Part shown: piece by piece, positions 12,578 to 22,898 of the stretch
Position numbering within the stretch: the first letter of the stretch is position 1
How the letters are laid out: each line of letters opens with the position of its first letter
Assembly (NCBI GenBank): GCA_950106755.1
Contig: CATNNA010000004.1
Span: 682,001 to 746,000 of the forward strand
Length of the DNA stretch: 64,000 bases
Origin: Climacium dendroides
Taxonomy: Eukaryota > Streptophyta > Bryopsida > Hypnales > Climaciaceae
Reading direction: 5' to 3'
Notes under the pieces: model-generated
The model's input: the letters and a program-made list of their open reading frames with translations, nothing else
What the model was told of the DNA's origin: nothing
The model's database searches: none
Position numbers and translations under genes: made by a program

Positions 12578-15500
12578 TTGAAAAATGAATGCAAAATGGA
12601 TGACCAAATTGAGAAGCTGGAGGCCTTCTACGTACGTTGTGCACATGACTCCTTTGGGGAGGAAGGGGACGACTTTGACAATGACGGAGACTACTGGGAA
12701 TTCAAAAATCCCGAAAAGATTGAGAGTTGGAGTCTCCACATGATTCCTTTCAAGAACCTCATTTGCTTCGTTGCAAAATTTAAAGACACGGACCATTTCT
12801 TCAACATATCCTTTGATGAGAAGATAAAGGATGTTGCCCACGACAGTGGTCCATTCTTGAAAATTCGGTGTGTTACAACTGTGACAAGACAGCCTAAAAG
12901 CGAGCAGTACCACTTCACTATTCGCTTGGACTCCTCAAGATGTGCCTTCAACATATCGCACTTCCTGTCAACGCTAGAACCGACTGAGTACAGAACGGAG
13001 ATTCTCGACCTTGAGAAGAAAGTTGACCACAACTACTTCAAGACAAAGGACGGGAAGTTGGCAACGGGGAAGGCCCTATACTCTTGCCTGAAGACACTCC
13101 TGAACAACTTCACAATTTTGAAGACGAAACTTGAGCTGAAGAAGAAAGACATGACTATCAGAACTGTCTCCCAGGAGTTTCCAAGTAACGTGGAGGGACA
13201 GAGCTCAATGGGTACACCTGGAACCCAACAGAGTCGGGGGACAAGAAAGTCCATGCAGGCCGCTACTCCAACACGAGCTCCCAGGAAAAGTAAGTTCGCA
13301 TCAACCTCAGCAGCGGCAACAACAGTGCAAGACCCTAGTGCAGTTTTACTAGGGGAGCTGAGTTTTGTATCCGCGGTAACTGAGGTCCCGGTCCCTTATG
13401 ACGCCAAGAAATCGCACGATTACATTGCGTCCACGGAGGCATACAAGGCCTATTGGACGCACTGCACGGACACCTACATCTTTGGCCTGGAGGATAAGAA
13501 GACAATTTCCATTGAGCAGCTCATCAAGGCCCTAGAGGACTTAAACATCCGTAGCCATGAAATGAAGCTCGCGGAGGACATGATGACATACCTCTAGGAA
13601 ATGCCAGATAAGTCCACAAAACAAACATTGTGTGTCATGCCAGTGGATTGCTTCGAGAAGCCAAAGCCAGAGGACTGGCCAGCACTTGAAAGGAAGAACT
13701 TCTACATCATCAATGGGCAACTCAGTGTGACTGCTAGCAAAATGATGGTGGACCAAAACCTTGACGAAGAGATTGTCAAGAACTTTCGTCAATGGGATTG
13801 CTACGTGGTCTGGTCCACAGATGCCCAGAAACTACGGGACATATCGGCGTACTACAATAGGGTCAACCACTTCGTGGCGCAGAAGCCCTCGTGGTCAACA
13901 AACATTCTAGGAGCCAGAAAAGTGTGGGAACTCATGGGGAGGCCACGCAATCCGAGGGAAGCGGCCCCAATAGCGACAATGTCCAACGTCAGGCGAAACG
14001 CTAAGAGTATAGCAAATAAGAAGAAATTCATGGTAAGAGATTCAGGTCGAGTCGACCTGATCTGAGAATGTCATCTGCCACCTAGTGTTCCAGCCAGTAT
14101 ACGTGATGTATTGATTTACTTCACGTGATAATGAATGAAGAGTTCGAAGTAAGTAGAACGACAAAGGTGCATTTGACGTTCAAAATGAAATGTGTAGTTT
14201 AGGTCGGTCCGAGCTGAATAGAGAGCTCCAAATTGACCGTGACATACAAAATTGCATTGCAGGAATTCTCATCGGCAATGTACAAGCGGTTCGCTCTGCT
14301 AGATGTATTAAAGGCCTAGAAGGCTGCAAAAGGCAAGGACGCCAAGGAGAAGCTTGAGATCCGAAACGAGCTGAAGATAATCACAGCTCCGGACGACGTG
14401 TACAACCTGTGGAGCGAGGTCATTTCTAGTGCTGCGCATGGGGAGTTGATAGACCCCAATACTAGACTGAAGTACAACGAGAAGGCCACTTGGAAGCCCG
14501 AGCAAGGGAATCTGACGCATGAGTTCTTCAAAGTGCTCGGAAACCTTTCCTTCAATGACTTGTCGAAGCTGGCTGAACATATTCTGCATCAGAATCCAGG
14601 GAGCAAGAACAAGGACTACCCGAAGGTCACAATCAAGCTTCTCTCTGCTGTACAGGAGAGCTGCTACACTGCTAGGGAGTGGGTGGAGAGAAGGAAGCGC
14701 AAGCACAAGGTGAAGATGGAGCTTCACGCCCTGGACGCAAGTCTCGGGCTCATGTCCTCCTTGAACGAGTTGAACCACGAGAAGTAGAGGGAGTTCAAAC
14801 GAAGTCGGAACTTCACGAGTGCCACCATGAACGTGCTGCTAGACCAGCCAGGGAATGAATACTAGATGGAGGCGAAGTAGTCAAGAGCAAAGGGGAAGAG
14901 CGCTGAGGAGATGTCAATGTACGCGGCTGAGTTCTTCCGGGTCTTCCTACAGCAGAGAAACAATTTTGTGCCCCCAAAATCCACTGCATACTATCGTCCA
15001 TATGATGTTATGTATAAGACGCACCAGGATTGGCCTAGAGGCGTGCTCACTACAGAGAACGTCAAGGACATCAAGCTTGGAGTGTGGGACCTGCGTTATA
15101 CCCCGAATGTGGTGTCAAAGTCTAAGTGTACGCCAGCCGATCCATACTTCGCTACAGTTGTCGAGTCCTTCCAAGAAAAGGGCCAGCCCCTTCTCGAGGA
15201 CATTCCGGTGTGGGTGCTCATTTGTTCCGACCTCACCGAGCAAACGCAAGCACTTCACTTCATAGACAGCAATCCCGCGTTGAAGGAGTATTCCATGAGT
15301 TTCTCTAACTACATGCCCTCACCCAATGAGCGTATCGGTGACTTGTCTGTACGAAGCAAGAAGGCGGTGGAACCAATTTACTTGATCATTCTGCAAAGCC
15401 CAAGCAATGCTAGGACGGTGAGAATGAGGTCTTCCTATGATGCTCCCAATACTGAAACATTTACGAGGCCCGGGGCTTACAACGAGCTAGAGTTCAGGAT

Positions 15501-16927
15501 TAATAATACTGAGCTACGGATGGAGTTCTTCCTCAATCTTGTGAGGACATTTTGCGCTCCTGGAGCAAGCGTAATGTCATTCTTCGCTAGGTCGAAGTTC
15601 ACGTGTGCTGCGATGGTAAGCCTGAACACAATGAATTCCACAATGTAATGTTTTGGCTATGGTTAAGGTCGATTCGACCTGAATAAAATGAACATGTATT
15701 TCTTCTTGAAATTATAAGGTGATAGAAACCAGGTCGGGTCGACCTGACTCGTAGCATTGACTGGAGTGTGTTCCTCCATAGTTTGGCTCGACTTGACCGG
15801 TGCCATTGAGTGCCCGAGAGTGAACTTCAGGTCGGGTCGACCTGACCCAACCTACTGCTAACGTTACATGAAATACCATTGTATCCTCGTTAGGGAATTT
15901 TCATACTATCGTAATCTGATAGTATGTGACATTGTGTGTGACTTTGCAGATGAGTGGGGTTAATGTGTTTGTTGTGGGGGACTCGGAGGAGTCTGACCAG
16001 TGGACTGAAATTGCAACCACTGCGAAGAAACTGGATAAGAACGATTTTCTTCTAGAGGGATACTTTGTCGATGAGGGCAAATTCCCGCGCCGACCATCGG
16101 GGTCAAGCACACCTTTGTCATCAAAGCACAAGGGGAAGTCAACTGGAGAGGCAAGCACGCTGTCCGGTCGGAGGTCATCTGCAATCATATTGTGTGAGTC
16201 CTCCGACAGCGATGGGGCAGCCGGTGATGACGACTACGACGATGACGTTCCCATGGATCGGAGCACCCCTCCAGTGATCCGCTCTCAAAGCATCCAGGGA
16301 TCATCAACGTCGTCGGGTCAACTACCTGACACCTCTGCCATGCCGTCTCCAGCCTCCAAGGAGAAGCGGAAAAGGGGAAGATCACAAGCCGCCGCCGACT
16401 ATGATGCAGAAATTGCAGAGCTGAAGAGGAGGCGGGAACTGGATCAAATGATGTTTGACAGGCAGGCCAGGGAGATGGCGGAGTTGCGACAGTTTATGGT
16501 GGCAATGTCACAAAAGAACGACTCCAAACTGGAGGCCATTATCAACAGTCTTGGTGGGGCCATGCCTCTAGCATCCGTACAGCCGTCTCAAGTTGACCAA
16601 GTGCTTTTGCTGTAGGGAGCGCCAACAAGACCAACGATGAGTGGATCCTCAAGCTTACCCTCCACTCCACGATTGACTGGGGTGCGTTCTGTCTCTCTCA
16701 CTCCTCTTGTAGGTTCCGCAGATCCTCCAGCTCCTCCTCCTACTGAGGAGTGTCCCTCCACCCCTGCACCTCCACCTGATGACGAGGACATGGCTCGAGT
16801 TCCACTTGATGGTGGCAGGTCCTCAGAGACCTTGGAGTCTAGCCCGAAGATGCCCGCGGATCCTGCCATCGCCATTGATGATGATCGGAGTCATGCATTG
16901 GATGGCCAGGATGTACCATCAGGTTGA
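12578..16927 (+). CDS. ParB-like / putative DNA-methyltransferase-like protein, 3 exons, six in-frame TAG
   Basis: Model: exons 12578-14032, 14263-15615 and 15950-16927, with GT-AG introns at phase 0 (donors GTAAGA and GTAAGC, acceptors TTGCAG), about 1260 codons ending in TGA. Exon 1 has an acidic N-terminus and near codon 375 the motif INGQLSVTASKMM followed by WDCYVVWS and ISAYYNRVNHF, which resembles a ParB-type fold (inference). Exon 2 ends with RMEFFLNLVRTF and then APGASVMSFFARSKFTCAAM, positioned like the C-terminal SAM-binding motif I of beta-class N4/N6 DNA methyltransferases but degenerate. Exon 3 is Ser/Pro-rich with a coiled coil (AEIAELKRRRELDQMM). In-frame TAG occurs at 13595, 14317, 14785, 14863, 14878 and 16613; no internal TGA or TAA occurs. 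Both introns contain the window's 21-bp palindromes. Function is not assured and the copy may be a pseudogene. Confidence 0.6.
14041..14218. repeat. Two palindromes inside intron 1
   Basis: Copies at 14041-14061 (TTCAGGTCGA, G, then TCGACCTGAT) and 14198-14218 (TTTAGGTCGG, T, then CCGAGCTGAA) lie within the intron between the donor at 14033 and the acceptor ending at 14262. Confidence 0.85.
15663..15846. repeat. Three palindromes inside intron 2
   Basis: Copies at 15663-15683, 15728-15748 and 15826-15846 lie in intron 2 (15616-15949). A weaker half site, GGCTCGACTTGACC, lies near 15785. No copy of this motif lies in the neighbouring exons. Confidence 0.85.
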
Positions 16928-16939
16928 CCACACAATCAC

Positions 16940-16980
16940 TCGATGTCATTTGTATAGAATTAGCTCGACTCGAGCTGATT
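16940..16980 (+). repeat. 29-bp direct repeat (copy 2) overlapping a variant palindrome
   Basis: 16940-16968 is identical to 10070-10098. It overlaps a palindrome at 16960-16980 whose arms read AGCTCGA and TCGAGCT around a C, i.e. the family layout with CT/AG in the variable pair. It lies just past the TGA of the ParB-like gene. Confidence 0.7.
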
Positions 16981-17184
16981 TGTGTCATAGGTTGTACTTA
17001 GATAGAGACCCTTAGTGTGGGAGACAATACTTTTTGATAGAAAACAATTTTTTGGCAAATCCATATCTTCATGTAAGATGATGAATTTTTTGTACTGAAT
17101 TTTATTAATCAATTATATGGATTTTTCTGTAAAAATTTTAAGTCTTGTTTGTCTGGCCCTTCCTGAATTGCAAAACCTCCTCTA

Positions 17185-18363
17185 ATGGCTATCTCAACTG
17201 GACCGAATGATCTTCCGAAATCTATTGCTCCTGTACAGCATGTACAATGTCCAACATTTGGTTGTGGCATTATAGAAGCTACAAGTGGAGGTGCACCGGA
17301 ATCTGAGTCCATGCACTTAGATGATGACGTCTCTATTCTCGACGCTCAGCTTCTGGAGATTGAAATGCCAGACCTTGTTGGATCGACGTTGTCTTTGCCG
17401 GAAAAGGTAACCTCGTGCCCATGCGTCCTTGATCTCTACGCTAATAGGTACCTCTGTGTTCATATATAGTCTGCGACAATTGGATTTTGCCTTTTTCCTT
17501 GAGTTTCAAAATGTATCAGTGCAACTTAGTAATTAGCTGCACATTTGTCCATTTGATAGCAGGGATCGGTTCCCCCATCTGAACGTGGAGATATGTCGAA
17601 GGATGTTGAGATTCCATTGACATCCAGGGTGACCGTCGCCGAGAAGTGGCTGAATGTTGTCCTGGATTTGAATGGAGTCTTGTGTGTCTGTGAAGACGCC
17701 AAGTACAAGGGGTGGGCTGTGCACGTCGGGAATGCAGACCAACCGCACTCCGCCACGATTCCTGCGATTGTGGGACCGAAGGTGGTCTTTGTCCGCCCAA
17801 ATTGCGCTCATTTTCTTTGTGAGCTAGGATTGATAGCACACGTTTCTATTTGGAGCTCAATGAAGAAGTTTACTGTTCAAAAAATCGTCGATTATCTTTT
17901 TGTCGATCTGGATAAGCCTCGCATTATACTTGGGCAGGAGTCTTGCACGATGCTCAAGTGTGAGGAACAAGGCCGGATAGTCACATTCAGGGAGCTAGGC
18001 ACCACCAAGGACCTGTTCGTGAAGGACGCGAACACCTTGTTTAATAATTTCAATGGGCAATTTCTTCGAGAGAATACTGTCATAGTTGACGATAGTCCTA
18101 TGAAGCACTTCATGAACAAGTCGGAGAACGTCGTTCTCCCCATCAGTTGGTCTTCCAAGGGTAACGGCCCCAGGGACTCATATTTGGACATGGTCCTTTT
18201 GCCCTGGCTCAGGCGACTTCACGTAGCTCAAGATGAAGGATTGAAGTCATTTCGCAAGAGTAGTGCGGGGAAAATTGGGCGGAAGATGTTGTATGACGAG
18301 AGAAATCATGGCATGTACAATAGTCTTATGGATGCAGTCAGAGTGTCTTCAACGTACCGATAG
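17185..18363 (+). CDS. FCP1/NLI-interacting-factor-like HAD phosphatase, 2 exons
   Basis: Model: exon 1 17185-17406 and exon 2 17563-18363, intron 17407-17562 (GTAACC to AGCAG), phase 0 on both sides, about 340 aa. Exon 2 carries the HAD/FCP1 signatures in order: VVLDLNGVLCVCED (motif I), HVSIWSSMKKFTVQKIVDYL (motif II region), GQESCTM, and NTVIVDDSPMKHFMN (motif III/IV). The second motif-I Asp is Asn (DLNG); plant FCP1-like proteins of this type often have DLNG, so it need not mean loss. A plausible role is a nuclear Ser/Thr phosphatase acting on CTD-like substrates (family knowledge; substrate unknown). It ends in TAG. It lies 260 bp after the ParB-like gene on the same strand, and palindromes follow it. 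The frame is intact, unlike most neighbours. Confidence 0.72.
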
Positions 18364-18763
18364 CGCAGTGCATTTCATTGTTGTTCATTAACCACGTGGA
18401 TGCAGTGATTGTGTCATTGTCTAATCGGCGTTACGAGAGGGTAGTTTATTTATTGCTTTAGTTTAGGTCGAGTCGTGCTGAATGGCATGTGGATTGTTCT
18501 CTGAGTTCCTAGTGAACTTCAGCTCGCCTCGACCTTAATGGCTCGTGCATTCGCATGTATGGTTAGAGATATACGTAATTTCTGTAATATAATTTTTTTA
18601 TGAATACCTTTTTGTATTTTCTTCTTCCTCCAGTTTAGGTCGGGTCGACCTCATTCAATGGCCAGGACTTCTTAGACTGCATATTTGCTATTGGAGTTTA
18701 CTTGTAAATGTAATGATAGTTACAGTTTTTGATTGAATTGTTCTAATCTCTTTCTTTTCTTAG
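18364..18763. repeat. Gene-free spacer with three palindromes
   Basis: Between the phosphatase and the next ORF, palindrome-family copies lie at 18462-18482, 18518-18538 (arms partly mismatched) and 18634-18654. The spacer ends in the pyrimidine-rich TCTTTCTTTTCTTAG, a good 3' splice site, so it may be an intron of an unknown transcript. A phase-compatible donor to the phosphatase exon was not found. Confidence 0.6.
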
Positions 18764-19168
18764 AATTTGGGAACGTCGTCCTCTCTAGTTCGGCACACCA
18801 GTCTTCCGTGCACTGCATCAGTTGACTCTTTCTCCGACTATGGGCAGAATCTAATTCTGAGTAAAAGAAACTTCATGTGTTCGGCTACCACTGCAAATTC
18901 GACAATGGACTTCTCCCTAAAGCCCGTTGATGATGGAATGGTGGATAGTCCCCCGGGTTCAGCTCCACATCGTCCAAAATCATGTTCTCCATCGCCCATG
19001 AAGTCTAGCGATGTTTTTGCTACACCGATGTCGTCCTCACCTTGCGATAGAGCAACACAGCGGAAACTATATGGTGAGGACGTGGGTCCTTCTTCAGATG
19101 TTCAAGGAAGTAGGAGGGCTTTCCAAGCTCATGAATTACAAGCAAGTACAACCACAGGCCGAAGATGA
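18764..19168 (+). CDS. Ser/Pro-rich exon-like ORF, unrecognised
   Basis: About 134 codons follow an excellent 3' splice site (TTTCTTTTCTTAG) and end in TGA. There is no in-frame ATG near the beginning, which favours an internal or terminal exon over a whole gene. The product is Ser/Thr/Pro-rich, low-complexity and charged towards the end; I recognise no domain. It may be the last exon of the palindrome-bearing locus or of the phosphatase gene with an unseen intervening exon. Confidence 0.4.
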   Translation, partial: NLGTSSSLVRHTSLPCTASVDSFSDYGQNLILSKRNFMCSATTANSTMDFSLKPVDDGMVDSPPGSAPHRPKSCSPSPMKSSDVFATPMSSSPCDRATQRKLYGEDVGPSSDVQGSRRAFQAHELQASTTTGRR

Positions 19169-19484
19169 CGAAGGCAATCGTGGAGCTCAAGAGTAAATGA
19201 CACGTATAGTACTTGTTCATAGTGTAGAGTCATACATTCATGCTTCATGAAAGCTCAATGTGCATATTACAAAAGAACTCAGAGCTCGAGTGAATCACAC
19301 TCGTAGCTTTTACAGTGTACGCAGAACAATGTAATGAACTACATTACTGGCCTTTATAGTTCGTTGCTTGTAATATAGTGTCATTGGACCTAGCCAAGCA
19401 TAATTGAAGATGTATGGAACAACTCATGGTATACAAGTGAAAGGTCAATATGAACGTTTACCTTATACTTCTGATATTTGATTC
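19169..19484. other. Short intergenic stretch, nothing recognised
   Basis: AT-rich DNA lies between the convergent 18.8-kb ORF and the minus-strand gag-like gene. No repeat or RNA gene was seen. Confidence 0.5.
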
Positions 19485-21200
19485 CTACTTGTGTTCATCT
19501 GATTTTAATTCTTGTATGATTTGAATATTGTTTGAGGAATTCTCTTCTCCGTTTTCAAATGAAATTGGACTTCTGTAACTCTCATTTCGGTGGAATACTC
19601 TCATTTTAATGAATATTACGTTCTTGGTGGGTGAGGGTTGAGAGCCTTTACTCTGTGGAGTGCCTAAGTCGGATTCTGACTTCCGGATTCGATCCTTTGA
19701 TCCGGATCCGTGCACTGATCCTTCTTTCCTCCCCTCCATACCCTTAGAGGTTGGTGTCATCTCCTCCTCCTGCCTTTCCCGCTTGGCTGGCGTCTTTGTT
19801 GGAGTCTTTGTGGGCGCATCCTTTTTGGTTGGCTCCATCTCTTCATCCTTCCTCTTTATTCCGGATTCCGGAAACCGTTTTGCTTGGTGAAGAACATCTC
19901 GGACTTCAAACATGAACCTCTCCATCTCCTCGGAATACTCTGCCAAAACTAAGACAGCCTTACCTACGGCTTCCGGTCTTGCCTCATGGATTCCCTCATC
20001 ATAGAGTTTGGCTTTGTTTACAACATCCGCAGTGTTGGAAACAAAGGCCCCAACTCTCCTAATGACCCCCTTAAACTTTGAGGTAAGCCGTTCCACCTCT
20101 CTCTTCTTTTCCTCACCCTTCTCAATTTGCCGCTGGAGATCCGCATTCCTCTCAATCAACTCCTTGATGCGGGTCTCCCACTTCCGGTTTTCACTATCCC
20201 GGATCAACTCTTCTACTTTCTCCGTGAGCTCTGACACATTGATCCCTCTAAGCAGTCCACATACATTCCTCACTGCTCCTCTCTCCGTGTCAAGCTCCTC
20301 CCGGACTCTCCCTAAGTCCGAAATGATCCTTCCCAAAGTATCCTCTCCCAGAACTTCCGGTTCCGGCGAGACTTTCCTCTTCTCTCTAGATCCCTTCTTA
20401 GAAGAGACTGAAACCCTCTCAACCTCTGTCCTCCTTTCGGAAGGCTCCTTCCTTCTCTCTGAGGATCCCCTCTCAGATCCCTCATCTGGTCCCTCCTTTT
20501 TCTCTTCTTCCTCTTCCTCTCGGGGTGGAGTAAGATTAAGTTTCACTAGGGTGGCTGCGGCCTTGTATATGGTCTTTTCTGAAGTTTTCAGAGTACCTAG
20601 GAAGTCATACAGGTGAAAGAGGAATGGCCCAATGGGGGTGGCCTTTGTGTTTCCTAGGGCGTTCACCATCTTCCCTACCAGATCTTTCACTATTCCTCCC
20701 CAAAACACTTTCCTTTCCCCACTCAATGCTCCGAAGATCGTATTGGCCCAAGTTACCGTGACCCGGTTTGGCCGTTCCGGATACAGGATCGGTACTACAA
20801 ATTCTAACATCCTCCTTTCTCTTGCCACCTTGCAATCTGCTACTGCGTAGCCATCCTTAGGGTGAGGAGGATTAGAGAATTTACCTTCCGCGAACTTGTG
20901 TACCCGCGAAGCCATCCCCTCTCCAGGTCGAGGAAAGTCGTAGACCCTCTTCCAGATGTCCACAATCCACTTTCCTAGCAGAGCTCGGACGGTCTTGATC
21001 CATTCGTTCGATTGCTCCTTCATCAACTCCTGGATCATTTCCTCGCTCTTCAAGCTCCATGGTCGGCAGAGGAATCCCGCACACCCGAGTTGGCCCAGAT
21101 CCTCCTCCAACTGCTTCCGCTCTCCGTCATCCTTCGGAATCACTGGACAGATGCTCTTGATTTTGAAAGAAAATGACCCGCTTGCTTCCGCCTTCACCAT
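19485..21200 (-). CDS. Gag-like retroelement protein, intact frame
   Basis: The open frame is about 570 codons from ATG at 21200 (an upstream GTG extends it to 21230) to TAG at 19485. The N-terminal half (to about residue 210) aligns with the proteins at 22.9 kb and partly 56.9 kb: PW..K.E....ELM, then KWIVDIWKRVYDF, FVVPILYPERPNRVTVTWA and a helical stretch ending TLVKL. An acidic, Glu/Lys-rich linker follows, then coiled coil, then the shared block NKAKLYDEGIHE to MERFMFEVRDVLHQAKRF. The tail is Pro/Lys/Thr-rich. The layout (helical domain, coiled coil, basic tail, next to a gypsy integrase end) suggests gag or a gag-derived ORF; no zinc knuckle was seen. This is the only family member here without internal stops. 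Confidence 0.6.
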   Translation of the reverse strand: MVKAEASGSFSFKIKSICPVIPKDDGERKQLEEDLGQLGCAGFLCRPWSLKSEEMIQELMKEQSNEWIKTVRALLGKWIVDIWKRVYDFPRPGEGMASRVHKFAEGKFSNPPHPKDGYAVADCKVARERRMLEFVVPILYPERPNRVTVTWANTIFGALSGERKVFWGGIVKDLVGKMVNALGNTKATPIGPFLFHLYDFLGTLKTSEKTIYKAAATLVKLNLTPPREEEEEEKKEGPDEGSERGSSERRKEPSERRTEVERVSVSSKKGSREKRKVSPEPEVLGEDTLGRIISDLGRVREELDTERGAVRNVCGLLRGINVSELTEKVEELIRDSENRKWETRIKELIERNADLQRQIEKGEEKKREVERLTSKFKGVIRRVGAFVSNTADVVNKAKLYDEGIHEARPEAVGKAVLVLAEYSEEMERFMFEVRDVLHQAKRFPESGIKRKDEEMEPTKKDAPTKTPTKTPAKRERQEEEMTPTSKGMEGRKEGSVHGSGSKDRIRKSESDLGTPQSKGSQPSPTKNVIFIKMRVFHRNESYRSPISFENGEENSSNNIQIIQELKSDEHK

Positions 21201-21830
21201 GGTTGCAGAACTCTCCAAAACACTCACCACTCAAACCTCCTGCCTTTTTTTGCCACAGCTCCCGGTCAATCCTCCTCCTCTCCACGATAGGATCCGGAAA
21301 GTAAGATCACCCAATCCTCTCACACCTCTAAAGACAGAACTTGCTCTGAGAGCGCTCCCAAACCACAAAGACACAATGAGGTTTGAGGAACCAAACCCCT
21401 GCGTATCCCTTCCTAGCAGTCACAGCCGTTGGGAAAGTAGCCGTTTCCGCAATCATCGCGGAGGAAACTAGCCGTTAAAACGGTCCTCCGTGATGTATGG
21501 GATTACGGTTGGATTCGGGATTTCCTCTTCCCGTCCCGATAATCTTCCGGTAGCGTGCGGATGCGTTTGCTTCCGGCCCCGGTATATTTTTCGACCCTTG
21601 TTCCGTTCCTCGGATGCAGATCCGGTTCCGGATCTTTAGGAAAATAGGAATCTTACAATATCTTTCTTAACCAAATTATCTATCTACTACTAATCCAATA
21701 GTGAAGTAGGGTTAATATTGGTAATATAATTAGTTTGCCATCTTGCAAATCAAAATTTTTTACCAATGTCCACTCCTTACTTATATATTCTATATAACCA
21801 TTCTCATCTTCTCATTTTGGTCTACGACAG
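21201..21830. other. Non-coding stretch, LTR-like base composition
   Basis: No gene was seen. 21300-21660 has Ty3-type flavour (CCGG-rich, e.g. TTCCGGCCCCGGTATATTTTT, which reads as a possible promoter), and may be the LTR/leader of the minus-strand gag-like gene. 21660-21820 is AT-rich and ends abruptly where the integrase frame begins, so a breakpoint is likely near 21820. Confidence 0.4.
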
Positions 21831-22385
21831 ATGGATTGGGATCGGAAGCTTAGCTCAGCTGTCTTTGCGTACAACACCACTCGGAAAAGTACTACTGAAA
21901 AGACTCCCTTCTTCCTAGTATTTGGGAGGGAAGTATTACAAAGAGTAGAAACGGAAATTGAGACATTCCGGATTTTGGCGGCTTGTTATGGGCAACGATC
22001 AGAGCCTCAGAGGACCCTCAGTCACGCCTTGCAGAGATTGAAGCGCTGGAAGAAAGCAAGGGGGATGTTCTATACCTACTGTTCAGGTATAGAGGCGCCG
22101 GAAACAAACTTTTGACCAGAAATTACCAAGGGAATCCGGCATCACCGAGGGATGTTTGATTCTACTATATGACATCCGGTACAAACATTTTCCGGGTAAG
22201 CTTCACACCAGATGGATTGGTCCATACAAAGTCGTAAAGATTTACTCTAAATGGATCTTTACAACTTTCGGACTTAGATGGGAATCCTCTGGACACCCGG
22301 ACAAATGGATCATGTGTTAAACTTTACCTACCGGATTTATCCTCGTAGGAGTTTACGAGGACGTTCACGGGTGAGGAAGGGGTAA
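21831..22385 (+). pseudogene. Ty3/gypsy integrase C-terminal fragment
   Basis: The first frame (21831-22115) has DWDRKLSSAVFAYNTTRKST and TPFFLVFGRE, typical of the end of the gypsy integrase core. Downstream, in shifted frames, FPGKLHTRWIGPYKVVKIY gives the integrase C-terminal RW-GPY signature. Frameshifts and stops break it. Everything upstream in pol (protease, RT, RNase H) is missing, so this is a 5'-truncated remnant. It ends in a purine-rich GAGGAAGGGG tract just before TGTGAG at 22386, as expected of a polypurine tract and LTR start. Confidence 0.75.
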
Positions 22386-22898
22386 TGTGAGAATGTGATC
22401 CTACATGCTAGACCCAGAACACTAGCATTTGACGAGAAATTTTGAAAATTGTTCCTTTAAAAAGGAAAGTTTTTTGAATTCTCATAGGAAATTAGAAAAA
22501 TTCAGGAATAACGAATCTCCGGATCCGGAAAAATTCCATTAGGTGTAAAAAACCTAATTCCGGAGCCCTAGAAAGTTCTGGAAATTGGATGACGATACTG
22601 GCCCTAAAAGCCGAAAACCGGATCCGTATTAGGATTAGGTTTTTGCCGCCAAAACCTATCCCGTACTCTCGTCCAACCGTCCATCCGTTTGGCTAGTATA
22701 AGAAGAAAACTGTAGCTGGCGGAAGGCACGATTGCCTTCTTATTTTCTTGCATCTGCGTTTTTTGCCTTTCCAGCTCTTAGAGATTTCCGATAGACTGAG
22801 GGATTGTGTGAGTTGCGATCGTGCAGGGGGTTCCAGAGTGATTCTTTGTGAGCAAGAGGGGTAGGGAGAGATTGTGCAAGGTTTTCTTGTGAGCGTAA
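22386..22898 (+). mobile_element. LTR-like segment and gag leader
   Basis: It starts TGTGAGAATGTG right after a polypurine tract. A TATA-like TAGTATAAGAA lies at about 22693 with transcribed-like sequence after it. The 3' LTR boundary and a primer-binding site could not be fixed. Gag ATG follows at 22899, so the order is pol end, LTR, gag, as in tandem elements sharing one LTR or an insertion next to a remnant. Confidence 0.45.

Noticed and set aside
18352..18768. Splicing of the phosphatase exon to the 18764 ORF through a GTACCG donor
   Set aside because: The phases do not match: joining gives an immediate stop after a few codons.
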